DNA of 33,932 bases from Cloacibacillus sp. (GCA_036655895.1 JAVVPF010000032.1:1-33932); one strand, 5' to 3'; positions 1-7,048 are shown, counted from the stretch's first letter. Notes: generated from the sequence alone by a model not told the origin. Numbers and translations: made by a program.

Positions 1-2
1 CG

Positions 3-86
3 TATTCAGGCCACGACCGCGCCGAGATGCTCGCCCACGACCCCGTGCGACGGAGAGTGGTCCAAAAGGGCGCCCATTTCAAATAA
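3..86 (+). CDS. C-terminal fragment of an unidentified protein (left edge)
   Basis: An open frame enters from the left edge and ends at TAA 84-86, with the last residues reading VVQKGAHFK. A strong rho-independent terminator begins five bases after the stop, which is the usual layout for the end of a gene. Only 27 residues are visible, too few to name a family. The other two forward frames run through the terminator, which argues against them. Call rests on position and frame only. Confidence 0.4.
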   Translation, partial: YSGHDRAEMLAHDPVRRRVVQKGAHFK

Positions 87-125
87 AAAAGAGAGTTGAG
101 ACTTCGGTCTTGGCTCTCTTTTTGT
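86..125 (+). terminator. Rho-independent terminator
   Basis: The 12-bp stem 91-102 / 107-118 (with G-U pairs) closes on a TTCG tetraloop and is followed by a T-run at 119-123. The outer A-run at 86-90 can pair with the T-run. It sits directly after the stop at 84-86 and separates that gene from azlC. Confidence 0.85.
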
Positions 126-203
126 TGGCACAAAATTGTTATCTGCTTTGAATAATTTCCATTATGAAAATAGTTGTTTCAACTCTAACCCCTCTATACT
201 GTG

Positions 204-209
204 TATAAT
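204..209 (+). promoter_or_regulatory. Candidate -10 for azlCD
   Basis: A perfect TATAAT lies 71 bases upstream of the azlC start, in an AT-rich stretch. No convincing -35 hexamer stands at 16-18 bp, so an activator or an alternative promoter is possible. Confidence 0.35.
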
Positions 210-280
210 TACGTAAGCTGGACTTTGTGTTTAGCTGAACGCAGGTATTTTTGTAAACCATAATCAAAGGATGTGTTTTT

Positions 281-1015
281 ATGGATCCGCTTGCTCAATC
301 TGCGGGGGGAGCGCGCCGGGAGTTTACGCGCGGTGCGAAATTGGCTCTTCCCATTGTAATTGGAATGATACCGTCGGCCCTTGCCTTCGGGATACTTGCG
401 AAGACGGCGCTGCTTACTCTCTGGGAAAGCCTCTTTATGTCCGCCGTCGTCTTTGCCGGCGCGAGCCAATTTGCGGCGCTCAACCTGCTTGTCATTGGCG
501 CGCCGCTTGTTGATATACTTCTCACTACCGCGCTGCTCAACGCCCGTCACATAATGATGGGCTCGTCGCTCTCACAGCGCATGAAGCCCGGAATGGAGCC
601 GCTGAAGAAAACGCTTCTTTTCTTTATGCTGACGGACGAAAGTTTCAGCATAGCCTCCCTCCAAAAAGAGGAGGTCGTTGAACCAGCCTTCGTTTGGGGG
701 GTCCAGATACCCATATATCTGACATGGACCACCGTAACCATGCTTGGCTATATCGGCACCTCGATACTTCCCCAGTCCGTTCAGCAAAGCATGGGCATAG
801 CCATCTACGCGCTCTTTGCCGCCATCATCATTCCCTCCGCACGCAAAAGCCGCGCCGCGCTCACCGTCACTCTCTGCGCGATGGCGCTCTCCGCCTTTCT
901 TAAATGGACGCCGGCATTTGCCGGCATGAACCGCGGCGTCGTCATAATGCTTTGCGCGGGCTGCGCCGCAGCTGTAGGCGCGTGGCTTTTCCCGAAATCA
1001 GAGGAGGCGCGCTGA
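281..1015 (+). CDS. azlC: Branched-chain amino acid permease, large subunit AzlC
   Basis: Integral inner-membrane protein of 244 aa, the usual AzlC length. AzlC with AzlD forms the LIV-E type exporter of branched-chain amino acids. The family signatures GASQF (about residues 60-64) and LNARHIMMG (about residues 86-94) are visible, with hydrophobic segments throughout. The ATG at 281 follows AAAGGA about 9 nt upstream. The stop overlaps the azlD start as TGATG, so the two are translationally coupled. In an amino-acid fermenter it probably balances Leu/Ile/Val pools; substrate specificity is known only from the family. Confidence 0.9.
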   Translation: MDPLAQSAGGARREFTRGAKLALPIVIGMIPSALAFGILAKTALLTLWESLFMSAVVFAGASQFAALNLLVIGAPLVDILLTTALLNARHIMMGSSLSQRMKPGMEPLKKTLLFFMLTDESFSIASLQKEEVVEPAFVWGVQIPIYLTWTTVTMLGYIGTSILPQSVQQSMGIAIYALFAAIIIPSARKSRAALTVTLCAMALSAFLKWTPAFAGMNRGVVIMLCAGCAAAVGAWLFPKSEEAR

Positions 1016-1314
1016 TGTCAAAAATCATTTGGCTTTCCATATTGATGATGCTTGTGACCGCTCCTTCGCGCATCCTGCCGCCGTTTTTCCTCTCCGGCCG
1101 CAAACTCCCGCCCTTTATCTCGTCCATGCTGGCCTACATGCCCTTTGCCGTCATAGGCTCGCTCATCTTCCCAGACATACTCGCCTCAGCAGGCTCCTTT
1201 GAAGCATCCGCGGCGGGCGCCGCCGCCGCCTTTCTCGCCGCGTGGTACAGCGGAAACATACTTGTCGTAATGACCGCCGCCATAAGCGCCGCCTTTATAA
1301 TCGGCCAAATCTAA
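1015..1314 (+). CDS. azlD: Branched-chain amino acid transport protein AzlD
   Basis: Small membrane subunit of 99 aa partnering AzlC. The family pattern is clear: an N-terminal helix, then APSRILPPFFLSGRKLPP (about residues 20-37), then a helix with AYMPFAVIGSL and two more hydrophobic segments, four in all. The ATG at 1015 overlaps the azlC TGA by one base and has a strong GAGGAGG ribosome site at 1001-1007 inside azlC. The frame is open further upstream to 904, but that part is azlC read in another frame. No terminator follows before the next promoter at 1335, so some read-through into the DUF134 gene is possible. Confidence 0.9.
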   Translation: MSKIIWLSILMMLVTAPSRILPPFFLSGRKLPPFISSMLAYMPFAVIGSLIFPDILASAGSFEASAAGAAAAFLAAWYSGNILVVMTAAISAAFIIGQI

Positions 1315-1320
1315 ACTATG

Positions 1321-1363
1321 CGTGCATATGCCCATTGACAATCGTGCATATGCACACTATGAT
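1321..1363 (+). promoter_or_regulatory. Sigma-70 promoter with two palindromic operator copies
   Basis: TTGACA at 1335-1340 and TATGAT at 1358-1363 are separated by exactly 17 bp. The 11-mer CGTGCATATGC occurs at 1321-1331 and again at 1343-1353, 22 bp apart (about two helical turns), once upstream of the -35 and once in the spacer. The second copy extends to the perfect 12-bp palindrome GTGCATATGCAC (1344-1355). This geometry fits a repressor site, most simply of the downstream DUF134 protein acting on itself. Confidence 0.75.
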
Positions 1364-1395
1364 AGTTGCAAGCAGATAAGAAAGGGCGGATGAAC

Positions 1396-2193
1396 ATGAC
1401 CTCAGTCAAATGCCGCGGCGTCTGTCGGCGCGTCTGCGCCCCGCCCGCAGCGCTCAGGTTTCTGCCAGAGACGGGAGCGGAACAGACGCTTGAACTCTCG
1501 TTTGAAGAGCTTGAAAGCCTCCGGCTTTGCGATATGGAAGGGCTTGACCAGGGCTGCGCCGCGGAGCGTATGCGCGTTTCGCGCGGCACGCTCCAGCGCA
1601 TAATCTATTCGGCCCACAGCAAAGTCGCTGAAGCGCTTTGCTCCGGCAAAGGCATTTTTATCAACGGCGGCAATTACGAATTTGCCGAAAACTGGTGCGG
1701 GGGGCGCGCGACATGCGGCCGCTGCCCGTTCATGGAGGAAAGGATGCAGTCAATCATGGAAAAAGGTATCATAGCGGTAACAGAGGAAAACGGACTGGTA
1801 TTTCAGCATTTTGGACACACGCGGTACTTCGCGCTCTATGAAATAGAGCGCGGCAAAGCCGTATCCAAAAAAATAATCGACGCGGAAGGCAGCGGTCACT
1901 CCGCGCTTGGCGGCTTCCTGCGTGAAAACGGCGTGAACCTTCTCATCTGCGGAGGCATAGGCGGAGGCGCAAAGAATGTCCTGGCCGCCGCCGGTATAGA
2001 GCTTATAAGCGGCGCGGACGGCGCCACAGACGCCGCCGTTGAGGCCTTTTTAACGGGCGCTCTGACGGACGACCCCGCCGCGGAATGCACGCACCACCAC
2101 GGCGAAGCCCATGAAGGCTGCGCGCACCATCACGAAGAACCGGCGGGAACCTGCCGCGGCTGCGGAAACGGCGGCGCCCACGGCTGTCACTAG
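1396..2193 (+). CDS. DUF134 HTH protein fused to NifX/NifB-type domain, metal-binding tail
   Basis: A 265-aa protein with three parts. Residues about 1-110 are a DUF134 domain: the Cys-rich start KCRGVCRRVC, an acidic ELSFEELESLRL stretch and a sigma-like helix-turn-helix ending in VSRGTLQRIIYSAHSK. A Cys cluster (WCGGRATCGRC) links to a dinitrogenase Fe-Mo cofactor (NifX/NifB-like) domain at about 122-222, with FQHFGHTRYFALYEI and ICGGIGGGAKNVL. The last about 36 residues hold 9 His and 5 Cys. I chose ATG 1396 because DUF134 proteins start shortly before this Cys motif; ATG 1390 or TTG 1366 are alternatives. Family members are predicted DNA-binding proteins. Metal or FeS sensing is inference. 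Confidence 0.8.
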   Translation: MTSVKCRGVCRRVCAPPAALRFLPETGAEQTLELSFEELESLRLCDMEGLDQGCAAERMRVSRGTLQRIIYSAHSKVAEALCSGKGIFINGGNYEFAENWCGGRATCGRCPFMEERMQSIMEKGIIAVTEENGLVFQHFGHTRYFALYEIERGKAVSKKIIDAEGSGHSALGGFLRENGVNLLICGGIGGGAKNVLAAAGIELISGADGATDAAVEAFLTGALTDDPAAECTHHHGEAHEGCAHHHEEPAGTCRGCGNGGAHGCH

Positions 2194-2265
2194 AGGCAAA
2201 ATACAACCCGTCACCCCGCAGCGCTTTAATGCGAGGGAACAGATTATTCTATTTGGTTTCTTGCT

Positions 2266-2297
2266 TAAGCGGAATGATGAGTGTGTCATTCCGCTTA
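2266..2297. terminator. Hairpin between convergent genes
   Basis: The stem AAGCGGAATGA (2267-2277) / TCATTCCGCTT (2286-2296), extended by one T-A pair at 2266/2297, has an 8-nt loop. It lies between the convergent stops at 2193 and 2368. Neither side has a long U-tract, so efficiency is uncertain. Confidence 0.5.
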
Positions 2298-2367
2298 TTG
2301 CTTGCAAGGGCCGTCTTGCCGCCACGCAGCGCTTCCATGCGTAGTCCGCTGCTTTGGTTTGCAGCCG

Positions 2368-2691
2368 TTATTTTGCGCAGGTGCATTTGATGTTGCCTGC
2401 AATGATTTCCTTCCAGTCGCCGATCACGTCGTGCGTCCAGCAGTCGTCGGCTCCCGCCGCCTCCCGCATTGTAAGCGCGAAAATGTAGCTCAGTTCTTCT
2501 ACAGTCGCTCCGGCCTCAAGCGCGCCCTTGAAATGTTTCAGCACGCACGGTTTGCTGCGTCCCTTTATAGAGAGGGCAAAGCAGATAAACTGATAAGTTT
2601 TTTCATTGATCGGCATTTTAGCTTTATAAACGGCGTCTATCTCATCCAGCTTTTGTGTGAACTCAGGAAAAAATTCCTCCAGCATTCTCAT
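2368..2691 (-). CDS. Carboxymuconolactone decarboxylase (CMD/AhpD)-family protein
   Basis: A 107-aa protein with the all-helical CMD fold. The signature region is SKPCVLKHFKGALEAGAT followed by EELSYIFALTMREAAG. AhpD-type members carry CxxC three residues before the His; here only one Cys of that pair is present (PCVLKH), so peroxidase-type disulfide chemistry as in AhpD is doubtful. A second Cys follows in DDCWTHD. The C-terminus reads CTCAK. The start ATG 2691 is preceded by AGAGG. It is divergent from arsR with 99 bp between, sharing that regulatory region, so it may belong to the same stress response. Substrate unknown. Confidence 0.75.
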   Translation of the reverse strand: MRMLEEFFPEFTQKLDEIDAVYKAKMPINEKTYQFICFALSIKGRSKPCVLKHFKGALEAGATVEELSYIFALTMREAAGADDCWTHDVIGDWKEIIAGNIKCTCAK

Positions 2692-2743
2692 TTGCAGCGC
2701 CTCTTTCCAGATATAGGTTTAGATAATGTAAAACGGCTTATGT

Positions 2744-2761
2744 TATAATAAATAGATACAT
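2744..2761 (+). promoter_or_regulatory. arsR -10 overlapped by candidate ArsR operator
   Basis: TATAAT at 2744-2749 is 42 bases before the arsR start. The element ATAAATAGATACAT (2748-2761) overlaps its end. The closely similar ATAAATAGACGTAT (11 of 14 identical, first nine in a row) lies in the permease promoter at 4641-4654. Occupancy here would block both arsR and possibly the divergent CMD gene. Confidence 0.55.
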
Positions 2762-2790
2762 AGATAAACTTTTAGGTGAACGGGTGGTCG

Positions 2791-3105
2791 ATGATGGCGG
2801 ATTACATGAAATTATCCGAAAGGCTCAAAGCGCTTTCGGACCCTAACAGGCTGATGATCGTGGAGATGCTCTCCGGCGGGGAGCTTTGCGCCTGCAAATT
2901 GCTTGAACGCTTCAAAATAACGCAGCCGACGCTTTCGCATCACATGAAAACCCTATGCCACGCGGGGCTCGTTACGCCGCACAAAGAAGGCAAATGGATG
3001 CACTACGAATTGAACATCGAGGCGTTTCGCGGACTGGAGCTTGAACTGCGCGGGCTTACTTGCGCTCAGGCGCAGCAGCAAGCCTCCGGACGCGTAAGCG
3101 CGTGA
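2791..3105 (+). CDS. arsR: ArsR-family metalloregulator (As/Sb-type Cys motif)
   Basis: Winged-helix repressor of 104 aa. The N-terminal helix KLSERLKALSDPNRLMIVEML, the Cys motif GELCACKLLERF, the recognition helix QPTLSHHMKTL and the wing HKEGKWMHYEL are all in family order. ELCACKL aligns with ELCVCDL of the E. coli ArsR, whose CxC in the DNA-binding domain binds As(III)/Sb(III); a third Cys lies in KTLCHAGLV. Likely represses its own promoter and, from the shared element at 4641-4654, the permease operon. The ATG 2791 is followed by another at 2794 and a GTG at 2776 is possible; GGGTGG just upstream supports 2791/2794. Confidence 0.88.
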   Translation: MMADYMKLSERLKALSDPNRLMIVEMLSGGELCACKLLERFKITQPTLSHHMKTLCHAGLVTPHKEGKWMHYELNIEAFRGLELELRGLTCAQAQQQASGRVSA

Positions 3106-3239
3106 CAAATGTCGCGTAGACGCGTCAAAACGCCGCTCCACAGCGCGCAGCGTTCTTAAAGCGCGGGACTTCAGCTTGCCTCGGACGCGCTGACGCGCCC
3201 ACCTGCCGCCATCGCCAAGCATCCCGCGCCGCCAGTTCC

Positions 3240-3524
3240 TTACAGCCCCTCTTTTTTCAGCAGCTCTGTTATCTGCTCCACAGAAAGCACGCGCCCGGCA
3301 GAAAGCACCTTCTTGCCAAGCACTAGGGCAGGCGTCGACATAACGCCGTAGGAGGCGATATCGGCCATATCCGTCACCTTCTCCACATCGGGCGCAAAGC
3401 CCATAGCCTCAAGCGCCTTCGCCGCGTTGTCCGCAAGCGTCTTGCAGTTCGAGCAGCCCATCCCCAGGATCTTTACCGCGGGCGAGTGATCGTCCATCGC
3501 GGGGCAGCTATTTTTTCCAGTCAT
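3240..3524 (-). CDS. Redox-active disulfide (thioredoxin-like) protein
   Basis: Small 94-aa thioredoxin-fold protein. The redox centre is MGCSNCKTL (Cys 24 and Cys 27), and STPALVL supplies the cis-proline loop. This is the MTH895/thioredoxin_3 family, often found next to ArsP/DUF318 permeases. The ATG has an AAGGAGG ribosome site. It follows the permease gene by 44 nt on the same strand, so the two are probably co-transcribed. A role in handing reduced metal or metalloid to the permease, or in reducing its Cys motif, is inference. An extra N-terminal Cys (residue 7) is present. Confidence 0.85.
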   Translation of the reverse strand: MTGKNSCPAMDDHSPAVKILGMGCSNCKTLADNAAKALEAMGFAPDVEKVTDMADIASYGVMSTPALVLGKKVLSAGRVLSVEQITELLKKEGL

Positions 3525-3568
3525 TTAAAAGACCTCCTTATATAATATGTTTGTGTTCCAATAAACCT

Positions 3569-4597
3569 TTATCCTACCAGCATCGGGCCGATTGCGTTGA
3601 ACAGATACCCCATCACGATGATGCCGGCGGAGACAATACCTACGAACACCGCAAGCAGCGGAGGCTTGACAGCCTTTCTCAGCATGATGATGGAGGGCAG
3701 AGAAAGCGCCGTCACCGACATCATCAGCGTCATTACAGTGCCCAGTCCAACGCCCTTGGCGTAAAGCGCCTCCGCTATTGGTATAGTGCCGAAAATATCC
3801 GCGTACATCGGGATGCCCACCGCCGCCGCGATAAGCACAGAAAAGGGGTTGCCGTCGCCAAGCGCGCGCTCAATTACCTCGCGCGGTATCCAGTTATGGA
3901 TGACGGCTCCCACGCCCACTCCGATAAAAATATAAGGCGCCACCTTGCGCACCGTAAACAGCATCTGCTCCTTCGCGTAAGCCAGCCTCTCTGCTCGCGT
4001 CAGCTCTGGCGACGCCAAATCTGCGCAGCGCGCCTCCATGATGTATCCCTCGACATAACGCTCCATGTGCAGCGCCTGTATAGCAGAGCCGCCCGCTACC
4101 GCCAGCACCAGCCCTACCACCACATATATCGCGGCGATCTTCGCGCCGAAAATGCTCGTCAATAGCAGCAGCGAGCCTAGGTCAACCAGCGGGGAAGAGA
4201 TGAGGAACGAAAAGGTGACGCCCACCGGCAGCCCCGCGCTCGTAAAGCCGATAAAAAGCGGAATAGACGAACAGGAACAAAAGGGCGTCACAGTGCCTAA
4301 GAGCGCCGACAGCGTATTTGCCGTAAGCCCCGAAAAGCGCCCAAGAATGCGCTTCGTGCGTTCCGGCGGAAAATAACTCTGCACATAAGAAATGGCGAAA
4401 ATCAGCGTAGAAAGCAGAATAAAAATCTTCACCACGTCAAAAATGAAAAACTGCAAAGAGCCGCCCAGCCGCGAACCGACGTCCAGCCCAGCCGCCGAAA
4501 GCAGCGCTCCCGCCGCGTTATTCAGCCACTTCATAGCAAGCAGCTCATTTTGTATAAAAAGCAGAACGCTCCATATCATCTCAAAAATCGTCTCCAA
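3569..4597 (-). CDS. ArsP/DUF318-type permease (UPF0718 family)
   Basis: Inner-membrane protein of 342 aa with about eight hydrophobic segments. The family hallmark TPFCSCSSIPLFIGF is present at about residues 103-117, and the second half repeats the pattern in VGIPMYADIFGTIPI. Related proteins export trivalent organoarsenicals (ArsP) or are linked to Cu/Zn tolerance (SO_0444 type); the neighbouring ArsR with an As-type motif favours a metalloid. Translation probably starts at TTG 4597, placed after GGAGGG; the ATG at 4579 is the alternative. It lies upstream of the thioredoxin-like gene on the same strand. Confidence 0.82.
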   Translation of the reverse strand: METIFEMIWSVLLFIQNELLAMKWLNNAAGALLSAAGLDVGSRLGGSLQFFIFDVVKIFILLSTLIFAISYVQSYFPPERTKRILGRFSGLTANTLSALLGTVTPFCSCSSIPLFIGFTSAGLPVGVTFSFLISSPLVDLGSLLLLTSIFGAKIAAIYVVVGLVLAVAGGSAIQALHMERYVEGYIMEARCADLASPELTRAERLAYAKEQMLFTVRKVAPYIFIGVGVGAVIHNWIPREVIERALGDGNPFSVLIAAAVGIPMYADIFGTIPIAEALYAKGVGLGTVMTLMMSVTALSLPSIIMLRKAVKPPLLAVFVGIVSAGIIVMGYLFNAIGPMLVG

Positions 4598-4630
4598 AAA
4601 AATCCCTCCAAAGGCCTCTCATGCGTCATT

Positions 4631-4659
4631 AGCATAAAATATAAATAGACGTATGTCAA
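4631..4659 (-). promoter_or_regulatory. Promoter of permease operon with candidate ArsR site
   Basis: On the minus strand TTGACA (4659-4654) and TATGCT (4636-4631) are 17 bp apart. The element ATAAATAGACGTAT (plus-strand 4641-4654) fills the spacer and closely matches the one at the arsR -10. A regulator bound there would cover both hexamers. Confidence 0.65.
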
Positions 4660-4778
4660 TATATAAATCACAGGCGCCGAGTGCGCCTTTTCCGCAGCCG
4701 CAAAGCCTTAAATTCGCGTATAATTTGAACAAGAACGCAGCCGCGTCACGTAAAACATCACCAAACCAAGCTGTTAGA

Positions 4779-4787
4779 TGCTATAAT
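4779..4787 (+). promoter_or_regulatory. Extended -10 promoter of the symporter gene
   Basis: TGCTATAAT, a perfect extended -10, lies about 110 bases upstream of the symporter start. No good -35 is seen, which is usual for extended -10 promoters. The long leader contains the inverted repeat at 4824-4843. Confidence 0.5.
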
Positions 4788-4899
4788 CTGTGACTAATCA
4801 TCAGATACACTGTACGGACTACAAAGCCTCATAAGTCAGGCTTATTTGGCTATCGCATAAATATATTTATTATTCCTCTTATGGAAGGGAGCGTTTTTT

Positions 4900-6144
4900 A
4901 TGTCAGAGTCAAACACCTTTTGGAAAGCCTACCGGTTCCCCATAATACTTCTGGGAGCCATCGCCTTGGGCTGCGTCATCGGAGCCGTCATGGGCAAAGA
5001 CGCCCTTGTGCTCAAACCGCTCGGAGACGTATTCATCAACGCCATGTTCATGGTCGTCGTTCCCCTGGTATTCACAACAATATGCAGCGCGGTCGCCAGT
5101 ATGTCGTCAATGGAAAGGCTGGGCCGCGTAATGAGGTCCCTCGTCTGGATATTCCTGCTCACGGGAGCCGTAGCCGCCATACTGATGCTCGTCACTGTCA
5201 GCTTCTTCCCGCCCGCCGCCGGTACAAACATTCAGATGCAGGCAGCAGGCGAGATACAGGCCTTCAGCACCCCGGACCAGATAGTCAAAGCCTTCACCAC
5301 GGACGACTTCGTCTCGCTGCTCTCACGCCGCGCGATGCTGCCGCTCATCATCTTCACCATCTTCTTCGGCTTCTCGCTGCAATCGCTCGGTGAACGCGGA
5401 CGCGCCGTTGGACGCGGAATCGCCGTAGTAGCGGACGCCATGCTTCAGATGGTCAAATACCTGATGTACTACGCCCCCATCGGCCTCGGCGCCTACTTCG
5501 CCACCCTCGTCGGCGACTACGGCCCGCAGCTTTTGGGCGCATACTTCCGCTCAATGGTCATATACCACATCGCCACCTTCGCCTACTTCTTCATCGCCTT
5601 CACCATCTACGCGTGGTGGGCTACGCAGGGCAAAGGTGTAAAAGTCTTCTGGGCAAAAATAATCACCCCCGCGCTCATGGCGCTCGGCTCCGGAAGCAGC
5701 ACCGCGACGCTCCCGCTCAACCTTGAAGCCGCCACAAACATGGGCATTCCGCGCGACATCAGCGAAATAGTGCTGCCCATCGGCGCCACCGCGCACATGG
5801 AAGGCTCCTGCCTCTCAGGGATACTTAAAATAGCCTTCCTCTTCGGCATCTTCCAGATACCGTTCACCGGCCTTGGCACAATGGCGACAGCCGTAGCTGT
5901 AGCCGTCCTCTCCGGCGTCGTGCTCTCCGGCATCCCCGGAGGCGGCCTCGTCGGCGAAATGCTCATCGTCAGCCTCTACGGATTCCCGCCCGAAGCCTTC
6001 CCCATAATAGCGACCATCGGCTTTCTGGTAGACCCCGCGGCCACAATGGTCAACGCCACAGGCGACACCTGCTCCGCGCTCATGATAACGCGCCTAGTAG
6101 ACGGCAAAAACTGGTTTTCGAAAGCAAAAATAGTCAACCTGTAA
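4900..6144 (+). CDS. Dicarboxylate/amino acid:cation symporter (DAACS family)
   Basis: Membrane symporter of 414 aa of the glutamate-transporter fold, importing acidic or small neutral amino acids or C4-dicarboxylates with Na+ or H+. Visible signatures are the first hairpin GSGSSTATLPLN (family SSSSxATLP) at about 266-277, PIGATAHMEGS (family PxGATINMDG) at about 297-307, and NATGDTCSALM in TM8, which holds the Asp that contacts the substrate. HMEGS in place of NMDGT is a mild departure that could shift cation or substrate preference. The ATG follows GGAAGGGAG. It stands alone, ended by the hairpin at 6170-6205. Confidence 0.9.
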   Translation: MSESNTFWKAYRFPIILLGAIALGCVIGAVMGKDALVLKPLGDVFINAMFMVVVPLVFTTICSAVASMSSMERLGRVMRSLVWIFLLTGAVAAILMLVTVSFFPPAAGTNIQMQAAGEIQAFSTPDQIVKAFTTDDFVSLLSRRAMLPLIIFTIFFGFSLQSLGERGRAVGRGIAVVADAMLQMVKYLMYYAPIGLGAYFATLVGDYGPQLLGAYFRSMVIYHIATFAYFFIAFTIYAWWATQGKGVKVFWAKIITPALMALGSGSSTATLPLNLEAATNMGIPRDISEIVLPIGATAHMEGSCLSGILKIAFLFGIFQIPFTGLGTMATAVAVAVLSGVVLSGIPGGGLVGEMLIVSLYGFPPEAFPIIATIGFLVDPAATMVNATGDTCSALMITRLVDGKNWFSKAKIVNL

Positions 6145-6169
6145 CAAACTTTCAACTCACAGCCATACA

Positions 6170-6205
6170 AAACGCAGAGCCTTCCGTCACGGAGGCTCTG
6201 CGTTT
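6170..6205. terminator. Bidirectional terminator between symporter and yoeB
   Basis: A 12-bp stem AAACGCAGAGCC (6170-6181) / GGCTCTGCGTTT (6194-6205), extended internally by TCCG/CGGA, sits between the convergent stops at 6144 and 6215. The A and T ends give a U-rich tail in both directions. Confidence 0.85.
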
Positions 6206-6214
6206 GAATTTGTA

Positions 6215-6478
6215 TTATCTTTCGTAATGCGTTCTGCACACTGCGATTTGAATAACCTCGTCCACAATACGATAGACAAGTCTGTTTTTTTCGTCGATTT
6301 TACGGCTGAACCAGCCAGACCATTCATATTTCAGCGCCTCCGGCTTTCCGATGCCAGACTCTTCGCCGTTTCTTTCAATGTCGGCTAGCAGGCTGTTGAT
6401 TTTTTTTAATGTTTTTCTGTCTTGCGTCTGCCAATATACATAATCTTCCCAAGCCTCGTCCGACCATGTTTTATGCAA
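6215..6478 (-). CDS. yoeB: YoeB-family mRNA interferase toxin
   Basis: Ribosome-dependent endoribonuclease of 87 aa. It aligns end to end with E. coli YoeB: WSDEAWEDYVYWQ near the N-terminus and a C-terminus ending THYER. The catalytic residues are in place as Glu47, Arg66, His84 and Tyr85. The start is a TTG one base after the antitoxin stop, so translation is coupled to the antitoxin and initiated weakly, which suits a toxin. The enzyme appears intact, so the module is probably functional. Confidence 0.92.
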   Translation of the reverse strand: MHKTWSDEAWEDYVYWQTQDRKTLKKINSLLADIERNGEESGIGKPEALKYEWSGWFSRKIDEKNRLVYRIVDEVIQIAVCRTHYER

Positions 6479-6479
6479 T

Positions 6480-6764
6480 TTACAGTGCCTCGATCAATTC
6501 GTGCCCGGTGCCGCCGCCCTCGTTTAGCTGTTTTATGGCGCGGTTCACACGGGCGCGGTTCTGCTCGCTGTAAAACGGGTCGGCTGGCTCCGATATGGCT
6601 TTAAACGGTAATCCGTTGTGCAAGACAGCCTGCTTTAAAAAGAATCTCACCGCCGTCTGCGTATCCAGCCCCATATTTTTAAACAACCTGTCAGATTGTT
6701 CACGCAGCTCCCTGTCAACGCGCACCTGTAAAACAATTGTCTTATCCGCCGCTGCTACAGCCAT
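6480..6764 (-). CDS. RelB/DinJ-family antitoxin
   Basis: Ribbon-helix-helix antitoxin of 94 aa. The N-terminal strand and helices read IVLQVRVDRELREQSDRLF and NMGLDTQTAVRFFLKQAV, the DinJ/RelB pattern. The C-terminal part, SEQNRARVNRAIKQLNEG, would wrap the toxin. DinJ/RelB with YoeB is a mixed pairing (YefM is the classic YoeB partner), a known kind of partner exchange. The ATG has a strong GAGGGGGT ribosome site. The antitoxin normally represses its own promoter, here probably the one at 6790-6818. Confidence 0.9.
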   Translation of the reverse strand: MAVAAADKTIVLQVRVDRELREQSDRLFKNMGLDTQTAVRFFLKQAVLHNGLPFKAISEPADPFYSEQNRARVNRAIKQLNEGGGTGHELIEAL

Positions 6765-6789
6765 AGAGATACCCCCTCATTTTTGTTGA

Positions 6790-6818
6790 ATTATAATATT
6801 TTACAATGTTGGTGTATA
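6790..6818 (-). promoter_or_regulatory. Candidate toxin-antitoxin promoter
   Basis: On the minus strand TATACA (6818-6813) and a perfect TATAAT (6795-6790) are 17 bp apart, the -10 ending 25 bases before the antitoxin ATG. The surrounding sequence is AT-rich. No clear repeat for the antitoxin was identified. Confidence 0.55.
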
Positions 6819-6934
6819 GGATAACATACATATTCATACATTTCAATTACCACTTGTCTCGTATTCCACCGAAATATACCCAGGCGACATAACCAATTTG
6901 CCGCGCGCTTCAAGCCGACACCCCTCGTTCTCAT

Positions 6935-6972
6935 TTAAAAAGCGCCGCCGATCTTGAGGACCGGCGGCGCTT
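6935..6972 (-). terminator. Terminator of the feo operon
   Basis: Read leftward, the 11-bp GC stem (6972-6962 with 6950-6940) is followed by a T-run at 6941-6936. It lies about 75 bases after the small FeoB-associated gene and is the only strong terminator downstream of feoB. Confidence 0.85.
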
Positions 6973-7048
6973 GCATCGTGAGGCTATCTTAAGTAATCGC
7001 CTCTTTGCACAAGTCAGGCAGAAAATCTTTCGATTTTCGTGATCGAAC

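Larger units (their letters stand above)
4598..4899. other. Intergenic: divergent control region of permease and symporter
   Basis: About 300 bp without a gene. The left end carries the leftward permease promoter (4631-4659). The right end carries the extended -10 of the symporter (4779-4787), a 6-bp inverted repeat AAGCCT/AGGCTT (4824-4829 and 4838-4843) and an AT-rich stretch before the ribosome site. No small gene with a convincing start and ribosome site was found. Confidence 0.6.

Noticed and set aside
3106-3239. Possible small gene between arsR and the thioredoxin-like gene
   Set aside because: No frame with a ribosome site and start of useful length; the sequence is GC-rich with only short repeats.
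4824-4843. Inverted repeat AAGCCT/AGGCTT in the symporter leader as a riboswitch or terminator
   Set aside because: Only a 6-bp stem with no conserved riboswitch core and no U-tract.
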